In this document: one piece after another, positions 55,311 through 63,527 of the stretch
Layout of the letters: each line of letters starts with the position of its first letter
How positions within the stretch are numbered: position 1 is the stretch's first letter
Source: Pseudomonadota bacterium
Lineage (GTDB): Bacteria > Pseudomonadota > Gammaproteobacteria > Burkholderiales > Burkholderiaceae_C
DNA: 64,000 nt
Assembly (NCBI GenBank): GCA_020161145.1
Contig: JAIUPQ010000001.1
Span: 372,001 to 436,000, forward strand
Reading direction: 5' to 3'
Program-made: the position numbers and the translations under genes
The notes under the pieces: model-generated
The model's database searches: none
What the model was told of the DNA's origin: nothing
What the model saw: only the letters and a program-made list of their open reading frames with translations

Positions 55311-56177
55311 CTAGCGCACCCCGCTGGTGTACGACCAGGCCTGGCGGCTGATGTCCACGGTGGCGGTGATGAACTGCAGCTTGCCGCCAGCCAGCGGCAA
55401 GGCAATGCCCACGCCTTGCTGCACGCTGCCCGGGGCATCACACGGGGCCGGGCCGATGGTCAAGGCAATGTCATAGACGTTCTTGCCCGACGCGCGGGGC
55501 GTGGCCGTGCCCTGGGCGGTGCAGCCGTTGGACTGCCAGCTGAAGCTGCCGTCCGCGCCGACGTGGGCGGTGCCCGGGCCGCCGCCCAGCTTCTGGATGA
55601 CCCAGTCGCCCATGACGGTGGTGACTGTGGCCGGGGTGGCGTACTGGTAGGGGGCCAGGGCCGCCGTGGTGCCATCGAAGGTGGCGGTGCTGCCGCTGCT
55701 GGTCATGCTGCCCTGGGTCGAGACGTCGGGCACGAAGGTGGCCGTGATGGTGGCGTCGGTGCGGGTGCGCGGGCTGAAGTCACGGGCGTCGGTGCTGGTG
55801 AACTCGCTGTTGTCGCCGTTCACCGTGCCTTGACCTTGAACGAAGCCGGCCGAGGTGAACGAGCCATCGGTGGCGCCGCGGTTGCCGTACAGCGTCCAGT
55901 AGCTCAAGTCCTCCAGCACGATCATCACGTGGGCGTTGACGCCAGGGGTCAGGCTGTTGTGGATCTGACCGCCGAACACGCCGTCGGCCCGGCCGACCGA
56001 CCCGGGTGGGGGCGGCGGCGGCGGTGGGGGAGGTGGTGGCGATGGCGCCGGTGGCGGATTGGTCCCGGTGCCCGGATCCGGGGTGCTGGAGCCGCCGCCG
56101 CCGCAGGCCGCGAGCGCGGCCGTGAGACACAAGGTCGCCAGATAAGCCGGGCGCGGCACTGATCGAGCAGGGATCAT
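55311..56177 (-). CDS. Putative lipoprotein with polyproline linker
   Basis: A 288-residue protein. A signal peptide ends in the lipobox LAACGGGGS (Cys about 25), then comes a Pro-rich linker (about 36-58) with a run of twelve or more prolines, and a beta-rich domain from VGRADGVFGGQIHNSLTPG to the end (e.g. YWTLYGNRGATDGSFTSAGF and GDWVIQKLGGGPGTAHV). It is likely anchored to a membrane facing the periplasm. No family is recognised and its role is unknown. It probably lay directly upstream of mutS before the 1.6-kb insertion. Confidence 0.75.
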   Translation of the reverse strand: MIPARSVPRPAYLATLCLTAALAACGGGGSSTPDPGTGTNPPPAPSPPPPPPPPPPPPGSVGRADGVFGGQIHNSLTPGVNAHVMIVLEDLSYWTLYGNRGATDGSFTSAGFVQGQGTVNGDNSEFTSTDARDFSPRTRTDATITATFVPDVSTQGSMTSSGSTATFDGTTAALAPYQYATPATVTTVMGDWVIQKLGGGPGTAHVGADGSFSWQSNGCTAQGTATPRASGKNVYDIALTIGPAPCDAPGSVQQGVGIALPLAGGKLQFITATVDISRQAWSYTSGVR

Positions 56178-56332
56178 GAGCGGGTTCCTGGGTTATGTAA
56201 CTATTTGTGATGCTAGCGGAGGTGACGTGACCCGCGCACGCCGGGTTGACCCTGGGTCACCGGCTTTTTAAGGTTCCAGAAAGGTTGGCCGCCCAGGTGG
56301 GGGGCGGACCATCTCCTGGGGGCTGGGGGCGC

Positions 56333-56965
56333 TCAGAACCCCAGGCTGGCCAGCAAGTCGTCCACCTCGCCCTGGTCGGCCACCACGTCGGTGCGGCCTT
56401 CGGGGTTGACGACGGGGCCTTGCAGCAGTTCGGGGGCCACTTTCTCGCGCTGCTCGGGCGGAACCACCTGCACCAGCAGCTTGACCAGACCGTCTTCGAG
56501 GTCGTTGGCCAGCTTGACCACTTTGGCCACCACCTGGCCGGTGAGGTCGTGGAAGTCCTGCGCCATCATGATGTCGGTCAGGTGGGCGTCGATGCGGCCG
56601 GTGCTGACCTCCACCTCCCGCACGAAGTTCAGCACGGCGCCGCTGGCCACGGCCCGCACGGGGTCGGCCACCAGCGCCGCAGCCAGCTCCTGGGTGGCGG
56701 CGGTGATGTGGGCATGGTCGGCCTTGGCCGCGTCCACCGAGTTGAGCACCTTGTTGGCGGCGTCGGCGGTCTTGGTGGCGATGTAGGTCAGGCGGCTGCG
56801 CGCATCGGGCAGTCCGTCGGCGGCGTTTTGCAGGCTGGGCATGACGCCCAACTGCTGCATGGTGTCGTGCAGGGCGCGGGTGAGGATGCCCAGTTGCTGA
56901 AACACCTCGGGCGAGACGCTGTGTTGGGCTTGGGGGTCCAGCGAGGCCAGGTCGTTCATCTTCAT
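56333..56965 (-). CDS. cheZ: CheY-P phosphatase CheZ
   Basis: A 210-residue helical protein. The catalytic helix carries MMAQDFHDLTGQVVAKV, with the Asp/Gln pair D140 and Q144, and the C-terminal tail EVDDLLASLGF is the CheY-binding peptide. It removes phosphate from CheY-P to end a tumbling or reversal signal. The ATG has AAAGGGAC upstream. It lies 32 bp after cheY, the usual cheY-cheZ order. Confidence 0.95.
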   Translation of the reverse strand: MKMNDLASLDPQAQHSVSPEVFQQLGILTRALHDTMQQLGVMPSLQNAADGLPDARSRLTYIATKTADAANKVLNSVDAAKADHAHITAATQELAAALVADPVRAVASGAVLNFVREVEVSTGRIDAHLTDIMMAQDFHDLTGQVVAKVVKLANDLEDGLVKLLVQVVPPEQREKVAPELLQGPVVNPEGRTDVVADQGEVDDLLASLGF

Positions 56966-56997
56966 GGCGTTGTCCCTTTGTTTGTGCTTGTGGGTGG

Positions 56998-57393
56998 TCA
57001 GGCGGTGGCCAGTTTCTGCATGATTTTTTGCACCTTCTCTTCCAAGGTGGCCTTGGTGAAGGGCTTGACGACGTAGCCGGCGGCGCCGCTCTGGGCGGCC
57101 AGGACGATGTCCTCCTTGCGCGCCTCGGCGGTGACCATCAGCACCGGCAGGTGTTTGAGGTTGGCGTCGGCCTTGACCGCCTTGAGCAGGTCGAAGCCGT
57201 TCATGTTGGGCATGTTGATGTCGCTGACGACGAAATCGAACTTGCCGGTCTTGAGCATGTTCAGCGCCACCTGGCCGTCTTCGGCCTCCTCGCAGTTGTT
57301 GCAGCCGATCTCCTTGAGCAGGCCGCGCACGATGCGGCGCATGGTCGAGAAGTCGTCAACGACCAAAAACTTCAGGTCAGCGGGGTTGGTCAT
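56998..57393 (-). CDS. cheY: Chemotaxis response regulator CheY
   Basis: A 131-residue single receiver domain. It has the acidic pair in [15 protein letters not shown], phospho-acceptor Asp in [13 protein letters not shown] (about residue 59), Thr in [11 protein letters not shown], Tyr in [10 protein letters not shown] and Lys in the same motif. CheY-P binds FliM to change flagellar rotation. Its start lies inside the 3' end of motB (17-bp overlap), so motB translation may affect it. The kinase cheA is not in this window. Confidence 0.97.
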   Translation of the reverse strand: MTNPADLKFLVVDDFSTMRRIVRGLLKEIGCNNCEEAEDGQVALNMLKTGKFDFVVSDINMPNMNGFDLLKAVKADANLKHLPVLMVTAEARKEDIVLAAQSGAAGYVVKPFTKATLEEKVQKIMQKLATA

Positions 57394-58327
57394 GGCTAGG
57401 ATCCTTCGATGGGCTTGGTTCGTTATCGGCCGCAGCCGACTCGGTTTGAGGCTCGGGCGCAGTGCGAAATACGCGGTCTTCGGCGTCGCGGTTCATCACC
57501 ACGATGCTGATGCGGCGGTTGCGCGGGGCGTCGGGTGCCTCGTTGTCCAGTGGCTGGCTGTCGGCCAGGCCTTGCACGCGCAGCACGCGCTTGGGCGCCA
57601 CGCCGGCCGCCATCAGTTCGCGGCGCGCGGCGTTGGCGCGGTCGGCCGACAGCTCCCAGTTGCTGTAGCCACCTTCACCGGCCGAGAACGGCGTGGCGTC
57701 GGTGTGGCCTTCCAGCGTCAGCAGGTTGGGCACGTCGGCCAGTGCCGGGGCGATGGCCTGCAGGATGTGGCGGGTGTAGGGCAGGGGCTGGGCGCTGCCC
57801 GAAGGGAAGAGCGGGCGGTTGCCCTCATCGACGATCTGGATGCGCAGCCCGTCGCGCGTCATGTCCAGCCGGATCTGGCCGGCCAGATCCTTGATGCGGG
57901 CATCGTTGCTCAGCTGCGTCTCGATGCTGGTCTTGAGGTCTTGCAGCCGCGCCGCCTCGGCGCGCTGCTGCTCGGCCTTGAGCGCCGCCAGGTTGAGCGT
58001 GCGTGGCGGCGCGGGCACGTCGCCGCGCTTGACCTGGCCGGCGCTGCGGGTGAAGTCCTGGCCGCCGCCTTTGATGACGTGCGAGGCATCGCCCGCGCCG
58101 GAGCCGCCCTGCATGGCAATCTTCAGTGGCGAGCCGAAGTAGTCGGCCAGCCCTTTCTTGTCGCCGTCGGTGGTGGAGCCCAGCAGCCACATCAGCAGGA
58201 AGAAGGCCATCATGGCCGTCACGAAGTCGGCGTAGGCAATCTTCCAGGCCCCGCCATGCGCGCCGTGACCGCCCTTCTTGACCTTCTTGACGATGATGGG
58301 CTGGAGTTTCTTGGCGTCACCCGCCAT
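57377..58327 (-). CDS. motB: Flagellar motor stator protein MotB
   Basis: A 316-residue protein with a basic N-terminus ([16 protein letters not shown]), one membrane helix with the proton-binding Asp in [20 protein letters not shown] (Asp about 34), a plug/linker region, and an OmpA-like peptidoglycan-binding domain (about 170-285, [13 protein letters not shown] and [17 protein letters not shown]). It anchors the stator to the wall. It follows motA by 63 bp, and its 3' end overlaps cheY. Confidence 0.96.
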   Translation of the reverse strand: MAGDAKKLQPIIVKKVKKGGHGAHGGAWKIAYADFVTAMMAFFLLMWLLGSTTDGDKKGLADYFGSPLKIAMQGGSGAGDASHVIKGGGQDFTRSAGQVKRGDVPAPPRTLNLAALKAEQQRAEAARLQDLKTSIETQLSNDARIKDLAGQIRLDMTRDGLRIQIVDEGNRPLFPSGSAQPLPYTRHILQAIAPALADVPNLLTLEGHTDATPFSAGEGGYSNWELSADRANAARRELMAAGVAPKRVLRVQGLADSQPLDNEAPDAPRNRRISIVVMNRDAEDRVFRTAPEPQTESAAADNEPSPSKDPSHDQPR

Positions 58328-58390
58328 CTCGAGCTCCTATGCCGGCGGCACGACCTGGGGCCGTGCGGGCGCGTGCGGGGTGGGGTCGCA

Positions 58391-59248
58391 TCACTTCTTC
58401 TTGACGTGGCCTTCGAGCTCGCCGAAGGTGGGGCGTTCGGTGGAATACAGCACCTTGCGGCCGAATTCGATGGCCACCTGCGGCGCATAGCCCTGCATCG
58501 AGGCCAGCAGCGTGGTCTTGATGCACTGCAACTCCTTGCCTTCCTCGTCGATCTTCTGCTCCAGCAGGCCGGCCAGGGGTTCGGCAAAGCCATAGGCCAG
58601 CAAGATGCCCAGGAAGGTGCCCACCAGCGCCGAGCCGATCATGCCGCCCAGCACGGCGGGCGGCTGGCCCACCGAGCCCATGGTGTTGACCACGCCCAGC
58701 ACCGCGGCCACGATGCCGAAGGCGGGCAGGGCGCCGGCCAGGCGCGCGATGGCGGCAGCGGCCGAGTGGGCCTCGTGGTGGTGGGTTTCCAGCTCGGTGT
58801 CCATCAGCGACTCGATCTCGTGCGCGTTGAGGTTGCCCGAGACCATCATGCGCAGGTAGTCGGTGATGAATTCCGTCACGTGGTGGTCGCTGCCCACGGT
58901 GGGGAATTTCTGGAACAGCGGCGAGCTGTGCGGGTCCTCGACGTCTTTCTCGATGGACATCAGCCCTTCCTTGCGGGCTTTTTGCAAGATGTCGTAGAGC
59001 AGGGCCAGCAGCTCCATGGCGCGCGCCTTGGAGTATTTGCTGCCCTTGAAGCACTTGCCCAGGCCCCGCATCGTGGCCTTGAGCACCTTGGGCTGGTTGT
59101 TGGCCACGAACGCGCCCAGTGCGCCGCCAAAGATGGTGATCATCTCGAAGGGCAACGCCTTGAGGATGACGCCAATGTTGCCGCCGTGGACGATGTAGAC
59201 CCCGAAGATGCAACCGATGGCGACCAGCCAACCCACGATGACGAACAT
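58391..59248 (-). CDS. motA: Flagellar motor stator protein MotA
   Basis: A 285-residue protein with four membrane helices and a large cytoplasmic loop after helix 2. Family features are VGWLVAIGCIFGVYIVHGGN at the N-terminus, FLGILLAYGFAEPL, and the conserved prolines near GQPPAVLGGMIGSALVGT. MotA with MotB conducts protons to drive the rotor. ATG at 59248 gives MFVIVGWL; a longer in-frame reading enters the tandem repeats upstream and is rejected. It is separated from flhC by the repeat/terminator array. Confidence 0.96.
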   Translation of the reverse strand: MFVIVGWLVAIGCIFGVYIVHGGNIGVILKALPFEMITIFGGALGAFVANNQPKVLKATMRGLGKCFKGSKYSKARAMELLALLYDILQKARKEGLMSIEKDVEDPHSSPLFQKFPTVGSDHHVTEFITDYLRMMVSGNLNAHEIESLMDTELETHHHEAHSAAAAIARLAGALPAFGIVAAVLGVVNTMGSVGQPPAVLGGMIGSALVGTFLGILLAYGFAEPLAGLLEQKIDEEGKELQCIKTTLLASMQGYAPQVAIEFGRKVLYSTERPTFGELEGHVKKK

Positions 59249-59363
59249 GCGAACCCTTTGCGGACGGACGAAAGCTACTGTCCTATCGGAAGCACTGTGA
59301 CGCAGCTTGAGGTGGCGTGCTCGGTGGTATTGGGTGGCAAAACGCGCGCAAACGTGGCCGCTC

Positions 59364-59475
59364 GCCAGAAAAGAAAAGGGCGACCGGCGGGCACCGTTCG
59401 CCAGCAAAGAAAAGGGCGACCGGCGGGCACCGTTCGCCAGCAAAGAAAAGGGCGACCGGTTTGCACCGGTCGCCC
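59364..59475 (-). repeat. Three tandem 36-bp repeats forming terminator-like hairpins
   Basis: Units at 59364-59399, 59400-59435 and 59436-59471 share GCCAGCAAAGAAAAGGGCGA and a following CCGGcgggcACCG segment. On the minus strand each gives a GC hairpin followed by TTTTCTTT. The first met after flhC is a perfect 11-bp stem (59450-59460 with 59465-59475, loop of 4). They lie 90 bp past the flhC stop and 115 bp before motA. Confidence 0.8.
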
Positions 59476-59564
59476 AATGGCACGTCGGGCGTGCCAGGAG
59501 GAGACATCACAGAACAAAGACAGCGACTCTCGTCATGCCGTTGATCGGCACGGCGGCGGAAAAC

Positions 59565-60119
59565 TCAAGCGGCGCAGGTCTCGCCCATTTGCAGGCTGCC
59601 GCTGGCGCGGCTCTTGCCGGCGCGGGCAGGGGGGTTGCACAGGCCGCAGACGTAATGGCGGGCAATCTCGTGCGGGTGGGTCACGTAGTGGCCGCTGCAC
59701 TTGGTGCACTTGGTCATGGTCAGCATGCCGTTGTCCACGAACTTGACCAGACGCCAGGCGCGGGTAACCGACAGCAGCGCCTCCAGACCCTGGGCCTGCA
59801 CCTGCTCCTGGTAGAGCTGGTAGGCCTTGATGACGGTGTCGATCTCTTCGAGCTCCGAGGTCTTGTTCAGGTACTCGTGGATGTTGAGGAACAGGCTGGC
59901 GTGGATGTTGGGCTGCCAGGTCATGAACCAGTCGGTGGAGAACGGCAACTGGCCTTTGGACGGGCTGCGGCCGGCCACTTCCTTGTAGAGGCGCAGCAGG
60001 CGCTCGTAGGACAGGTCGGTCTCCGACTCCAGCACCTGCAGGCGCGCGCCCAGGTGAATCAGCGTCACCGCGCGTTCGATCTGCTTGGCTTCGGTCAGGA
60101 TGCTCTTGGTGCGGGCCAT
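59565..60119 (-). CDS. flhC: Flagellar master regulator subunit FlhC
   Basis: A 184-residue protein starting ARTKSILTEAKQIERAVTLI. The zinc site is visible as CTKCSGHYVTHPHEI and CGLCNPPARAGKSRA (four cysteines, about 139-162). FlhD4C2 activates class II flagellar promoters. ATG at 60119 is fixed by homology; longer in-frame readings run into flhD. It is 41 bp after flhD, as usual. Confidence 0.96.
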   Translation of the reverse strand: MARTKSILTEAKQIERAVTLIHLGARLQVLESETDLSYERLLRLYKEVAGRSPSKGQLPFSTDWFMTWQPNIHASLFLNIHEYLNKTSELEEIDTVIKAYQLYQEQVQAQGLEALLSVTRAWRLVKFVDNGMLTMTKCTKCSGHYVTHPHEIARHYVCGLCNPPARAGKSRASGSLQMGETCAA

Positions 60120-60160
60120 GTCGGTTCTCGGGTAGTCAGGGGAAAAAGGCCGTGAACGGC

Positions 60161-60484
60161 TCAGGCGGCTTCCTGGTGACGGCCGGCCATCAGGATGGAG
60201 GCGTGCAGGCGCGAGACGCTTTCGTTGGCGGCCGGGCGATTGCGGTTGGTCAGCAGGCCCCAGACCATCTCGTCGTCGGCGCGCATATGGCACAGCAGCG
60301 TGTTGCCCGAGGCAATCTTCATCATCTGGGCCGGCGTCAGCGCGGCGATCAGGTTGGCGCTCTCTTCGGATACGCCCAGGCGATACAGCGCCTGTTCGCG
60401 GTCGGCGCGGATCAGGCTCTGCGCCAGCATCAGGTACGACAGGTTGGCTTCACGAATCTCGGCAAGGATCTGGGCTGCTTCCAT
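60161..60484 (-). CDS. flhD: Flagellar master regulator subunit FlhD
   Basis: A 107-residue helical protein (E. coli 116-119). It starts EAAQILAEIREANLSYLMLAQ with QSLIRADREQALYRLGVSEE and LTPAQMMKIASGNTLLCHMR, all conserved in beta-proteobacterial FlhD. It partners FlhC. ATG at 60484 has AGGAG nearby upstream. The 200-bp interval to the divergent glf gene should contain its promoter, but no clear sigma-70 boxes were found. Confidence 0.95.
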   Translation of the reverse strand: MEAAQILAEIREANLSYLMLAQSLIRADREQALYRLGVSEESANLIAALTPAQMMKIASGNTLLCHMRADDEMVWGLLTNRNRPAANESVSRLHASILMAGRHQEAA

Positions 60485-60684
60485 CTGGTTTCTCCTGTGG
60501 GTGGGTCGATGGAATGGACTGTAGGCACGGATACGTTTGGCAAACATCGGGGTGTTTCCAGCGCTTGAGTCTGGTTTGTGCCAAGGGGCGTGTAGGAATT
60601 TGCCTGACAAAGCCCGGATTCGAGGGGCCAAACCCCCGCTTATCCGGCGGGTCTCGGGCGCTGCCCTCTCTAGAGTGCGCGGAC

Positions 60685-61794
60685 ATGGACTACCTCATCG
60701 TTGGCGCCGGCTTCGCAGGCGCCTGCAGCGCCCGCACCCTGGCCGACGGCGGCAAGCGCTGCCTGGTGATCGACCGCCGCCCCCACATCGGCGGCAACGC
60801 TCACGACCACCTGGACGCACACGGCGTGCTGGTGCATGCCTATGGGCCGCACATCTTCCACACCAACAGCGAGGCCGTGTTCGAGTGGCTGTCGCGCTTC
60901 ACCGACTGGCGCCCCTACACGCACCGCGTGCGCGCCCAGGTCGGCGCGCACGAGCTGCCCATCCCCATCAACCGCACCACCATCAACACCCTCTACGGTC
61001 TCGATCTGGACGAGGACGGTGTGGCGGCGCACCTGGCCCGCGTGCGCGAGCCTCGCGAGCCGCTGCGCACCTCCGAAGACGTGGTGCTGGCCAGCGTGGG
61101 GCGCGATCTGTGCGATCGCTTCTTTGCCGGCTACACGCGCAAGCAATGGGGGCTGGAGCTGCACGAGCTGGCCGCTGGCGTGGCCGCCCGCATTCCCACG
61201 CGCACCAACGACGACGACCGCTACTTCGGCGACCGCTTCCAGGCCATGCCGCAGCAGGGCTATACCGCGCTGTTCGAGCGCATGCTGGACCACCCGCTGA
61301 TCGAGGTGCGCACAGGGGTGGCCTATGAAGACGTGGGCGCCCGGATCGACCGCGCCGCCACGCTCTTCACCGGCCCCATCGACAGCTACTACGGCCACCG
61401 CTTTGGCCGCCTGCCCTACCGCTCGCTGCGCTTTGCGCACGAGCACCGTGCCCACGTCGGGCTGGTGCAGGCCGTGGGCACCATCAACTACCCCAACGAC
61501 CACGCCTACACGCGCTGCACCGAGTTCCGCCACCTGACCGGGCAGGTGCATACCGGCACCTCGCTGGTGCGCGAATACCCCGAGCCCCACACCGAGGCCA
61601 ACGAGCCCTACTACCCCATCCCCAACCCCGCCAACGAGGCGCTGTACCAGCGCTATGCCGAGCTGGCCAGCGCCGAGCAGGGGGTGCACTTCATCGGCCG
61701 CCTGGCCCAGTACCGCTACTACAACATGGACCAGGTCTGCGCCGCCGCGCTGACGCTGGCGCGGCGGCTGCTGGCGCCGGCTCCGGTGGTCTGA
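60685..61794 (+). CDS. glf: UDP-galactopyranose mutase
   Basis: Converts UDP-galactopyranose to UDP-galactofuranose, a precursor for O-antigen or other surface glycans. It is a 369-residue flavoprotein: FAD-binding DYLIVGAGFAGACSARTLA, DRRPHIGGNAHDH, YGPHIFHTNSEAVFEWL, KQWGLELHEL and FTGPIDSYYGHRFGRLPYRS, plus C-terminal YPIPNPANEALYQRY and RYYNMDQV. ATG at 60685 is fixed by the N-terminal dinucleotide-binding strand. It heads a plus-strand group with two glycan-related genes and is divergent from flhD. Confidence 0.96.
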   Translation: MDYLIVGAGFAGACSARTLADGGKRCLVIDRRPHIGGNAHDHLDAHGVLVHAYGPHIFHTNSEAVFEWLSRFTDWRPYTHRVRAQVGAHELPIPINRTTINTLYGLDLDEDGVAAHLARVREPREPLRTSEDVVLASVGRDLCDRFFAGYTRKQWGLELHELAAGVAARIPTRTNDDDRYFGDRFQAMPQQGYTALFERMLDHPLIEVRTGVAYEDVGARIDRAATLFTGPIDSYYGHRFGRLPYRSLRFAHEHRAHVGLVQAVGTINYPNDHAYTRCTEFRHLTGQVHTGTSLVREYPEPHTEANEPYYPIPNPANEALYQRYAELASAEQGVHFIGRLAQYRYYNMDQVCAAALTLARRLLAPAPVV

Positions 61795-61853
61795 CCGCGA
61801 TTGGTTGGGCTTATCTGCCCATCGCGGTGCCGGCCTGGCGCCACCATGGCAGC

Positions 61854-62597
61854 ATGAAAGTCGCTGTCATCACCCCCTACTACAAAGAGCCCCGCACCTG
61901 GCTGGAACGCTGCCTGCTCAGCGTGGCCGGCCAGCGCCATGCGGCCACCCACATCGTCGTGGCCGACGGCCATCCGCAGGACTGGATCGACGAGTTGCCC
62001 GTGCGCCATCTCAAGCTGGACCAGGCCCACGGCGACTACGGCAACACCCCGCGCGCCGTGGGCGCCATGCTGGCGGCCAGCGAGGGCTTCGACGCCGTGT
62101 GCTTCCTGGACGCCGACAACGCCTTGACGCCCACCCACGTCGAGAGCTGCGTGGCGCTGGCGGCGGCCGACCCGCTGCTGGACTACGTCACCACGCGCCG
62201 CCACATGGTGCGCGAGGACGGCAGCATCATCCCGCTGCGCATCCGCGAAGACCACGACAACAGCCACGTGGACACCAACTGCTTTTTCCTGCTGCGCGGC
62301 GCCATGCACACGCTGGCGCGCTGGGCGCTGATGCCCCGGCCCATGGCCGTCTACGGCGACCGCGTCTACCTGGCCTCGCTGCGCGAGGAGGGGCTGCGCA
62401 GCGCCTGCACCGAAGAGCGCAGCGTGCTCTACCTGTGCACCTGGGCCCACCTGTACCGCGAGGTGGGCGAGCCGGCCCCGGCCTTTGCCAAGGAGCCGCT
62501 GCCGCTGGCGCAACTGCCGCGCTGGTACGCCGGGCTGCCGCCGCGCGAGCGCGAGGTCACCCAGCGCCTCTCAGGCATGGCCTGCCCGGTGGCCTGA
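61854..62597 (+). CDS. Glycosyltransferase, GT2-like
   Basis: A 247-residue soluble protein. The N-terminus KVAVITPYYKEPRTWLERCL matches GT-A fold family 2 enzymes, and the metal-binding DxD is in CFLDADNALTP (about residue 86). Further shared motifs are REDGSIIPL, HVDTNCFFLL and RWALMPRPMAVYGDRVYL, which recur almost unchanged in the partial gene at 63528-64000, so the two are paralogues. Acceptor and donor are unknown; the adjacent glf makes UDP-galactofuranose a candidate donor. ATG at 61854 is set by the first beta strand. Confidence 0.82.
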   Translation: MKVAVITPYYKEPRTWLERCLLSVAGQRHAATHIVVADGHPQDWIDELPVRHLKLDQAHGDYGNTPRAVGAMLAASEGFDAVCFLDADNALTPTHVESCVALAAADPLLDYVTTRRHMVREDGSIIPLRIREDHDNSHVDTNCFFLLRGAMHTLARWALMPRPMAVYGDRVYLASLREEGLRSACTEERSVLYLCTWAHLYREVGEPAPAFAKEPLPLAQLPRWYAGLPPREREVTQRLSGMACPVA

Positions 62598-62623
62598 GCC
62601 CCCATTCCGACCGAGTCACGTCC

Positions 62624-63505
62624 ATGCAAGACCAACCCACCCGCAAACACCTCATCATCGTGCGCGCCGGCGACGCCTCGCTGCACGAGGGCTGGCTGCC
62701 GCCGCCCGATGCGCCGCGCAGCTTCGATCTGGTGGTCAGCTACTTTGGCCGCGACCCGGACCGCTACCGCCGCGCCGACATCCCCCGGCTGGACGGCGCC
62801 GGCCCCAAGTGGCGCGGGCTCTACGAGCTGCTGGCCAGCGGCGCCGTCAACTGGTGGGACTTCGACTACATCTGTCTGCCCGACGACGACCTGGCCGCCA
62901 GCCCCGAGGTGTTCGAGACCCTGTTCGCGCAGGTGCGCGCGCACGAGCTGGCGCTGGCCCAGCCCGCGCTCACCGCAGACAGCCACATCAGCCACGCCAT
63001 CACCGTGCACAACCCGCGCTTCCAGCTGCGGCGCACCAACTTCGTCGAGGCCATGGCCCCGGTCTTCAGCCGCGAGCTGCTGGCGCGCGTGCTGCCCACC
63101 TTCGTGGCCAACGACAGCGGCTGGGGCATCGACTGGCTGTGGCAGCAGTACCTGGACCGGCCCCAGCGCGACAGCGCCATCATCGACGCCGCCCAGGTCT
63201 GCCACACCCGCCCCGTGGGCGGCCCCAACTACGAGCGCCTGGTGGCCGAGGGCCGCTCGCCGCACGACGAGATGCGCGCGCTGCTGACGCGCTATGGCTT
63301 GATGGGCATGCCGCAACTGTGCTGGAGTGCCGTGACCCTGGATGGGCAGGAGTTGCGCCTGGCCGGCGGCGAGGCCGAGGCGCTGACGCTGCTGGATCAG
63401 GTCATGCAGGTGGCGCGCCCACGCGTGCGCAACGAGGGCGAGGCGCGCTGGTTGCTCTGGTCGCACGTACAGGCCAGCCCCGCGCTGATGGCGCTGGCGA
63501 GCTGA
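62624..63505 (+). CDS. DUF707 family protein, probable glycosyltransferase
   Basis: A 293-residue protein. It contains FDLVVSYFGRDPDRYR, FDYICLPDDDLAASPEVF (DDD, probably metal-binding), HNPRFQLRRTNFVEAMAPVFS and NDSGWGIDWLWQQYL, the pattern of DUF707 proteins, which look like GT-A glycosyltransferases but lack a proven reaction. It follows the GT2 gene by 26 bp and is likely co-transcribed with glf. A role in a surface or protein glycan is inferred from context only. Confidence 0.78.
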   Translation: MQDQPTRKHLIIVRAGDASLHEGWLPPPDAPRSFDLVVSYFGRDPDRYRRADIPRLDGAGPKWRGLYELLASGAVNWWDFDYICLPDDDLAASPEVFETLFAQVRAHELALAQPALTADSHISHAITVHNPRFQLRRTNFVEAMAPVFSRELLARVLPTFVANDSGWGIDWLWQQYLDRPQRDSAIIDAAQVCHTRPVGGPNYERLVAEGRSPHDEMRALLTRYGLMGMPQLCWSAVTLDGQELRLAGGEAEALTLLDQVMQVARPRVRNEGEARWLLWSHVQASPALMALAS

Positions 63506-63527
63506 GCGCGCCTGCGCCCCGCGCTGC

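Noticed and set aside
59364-59475. CRISPR array in the tandem repeats before motA.
   Set aside because: The 36-bp units are directly adjacent, with no unique spacers, and no cas genes are nearby.
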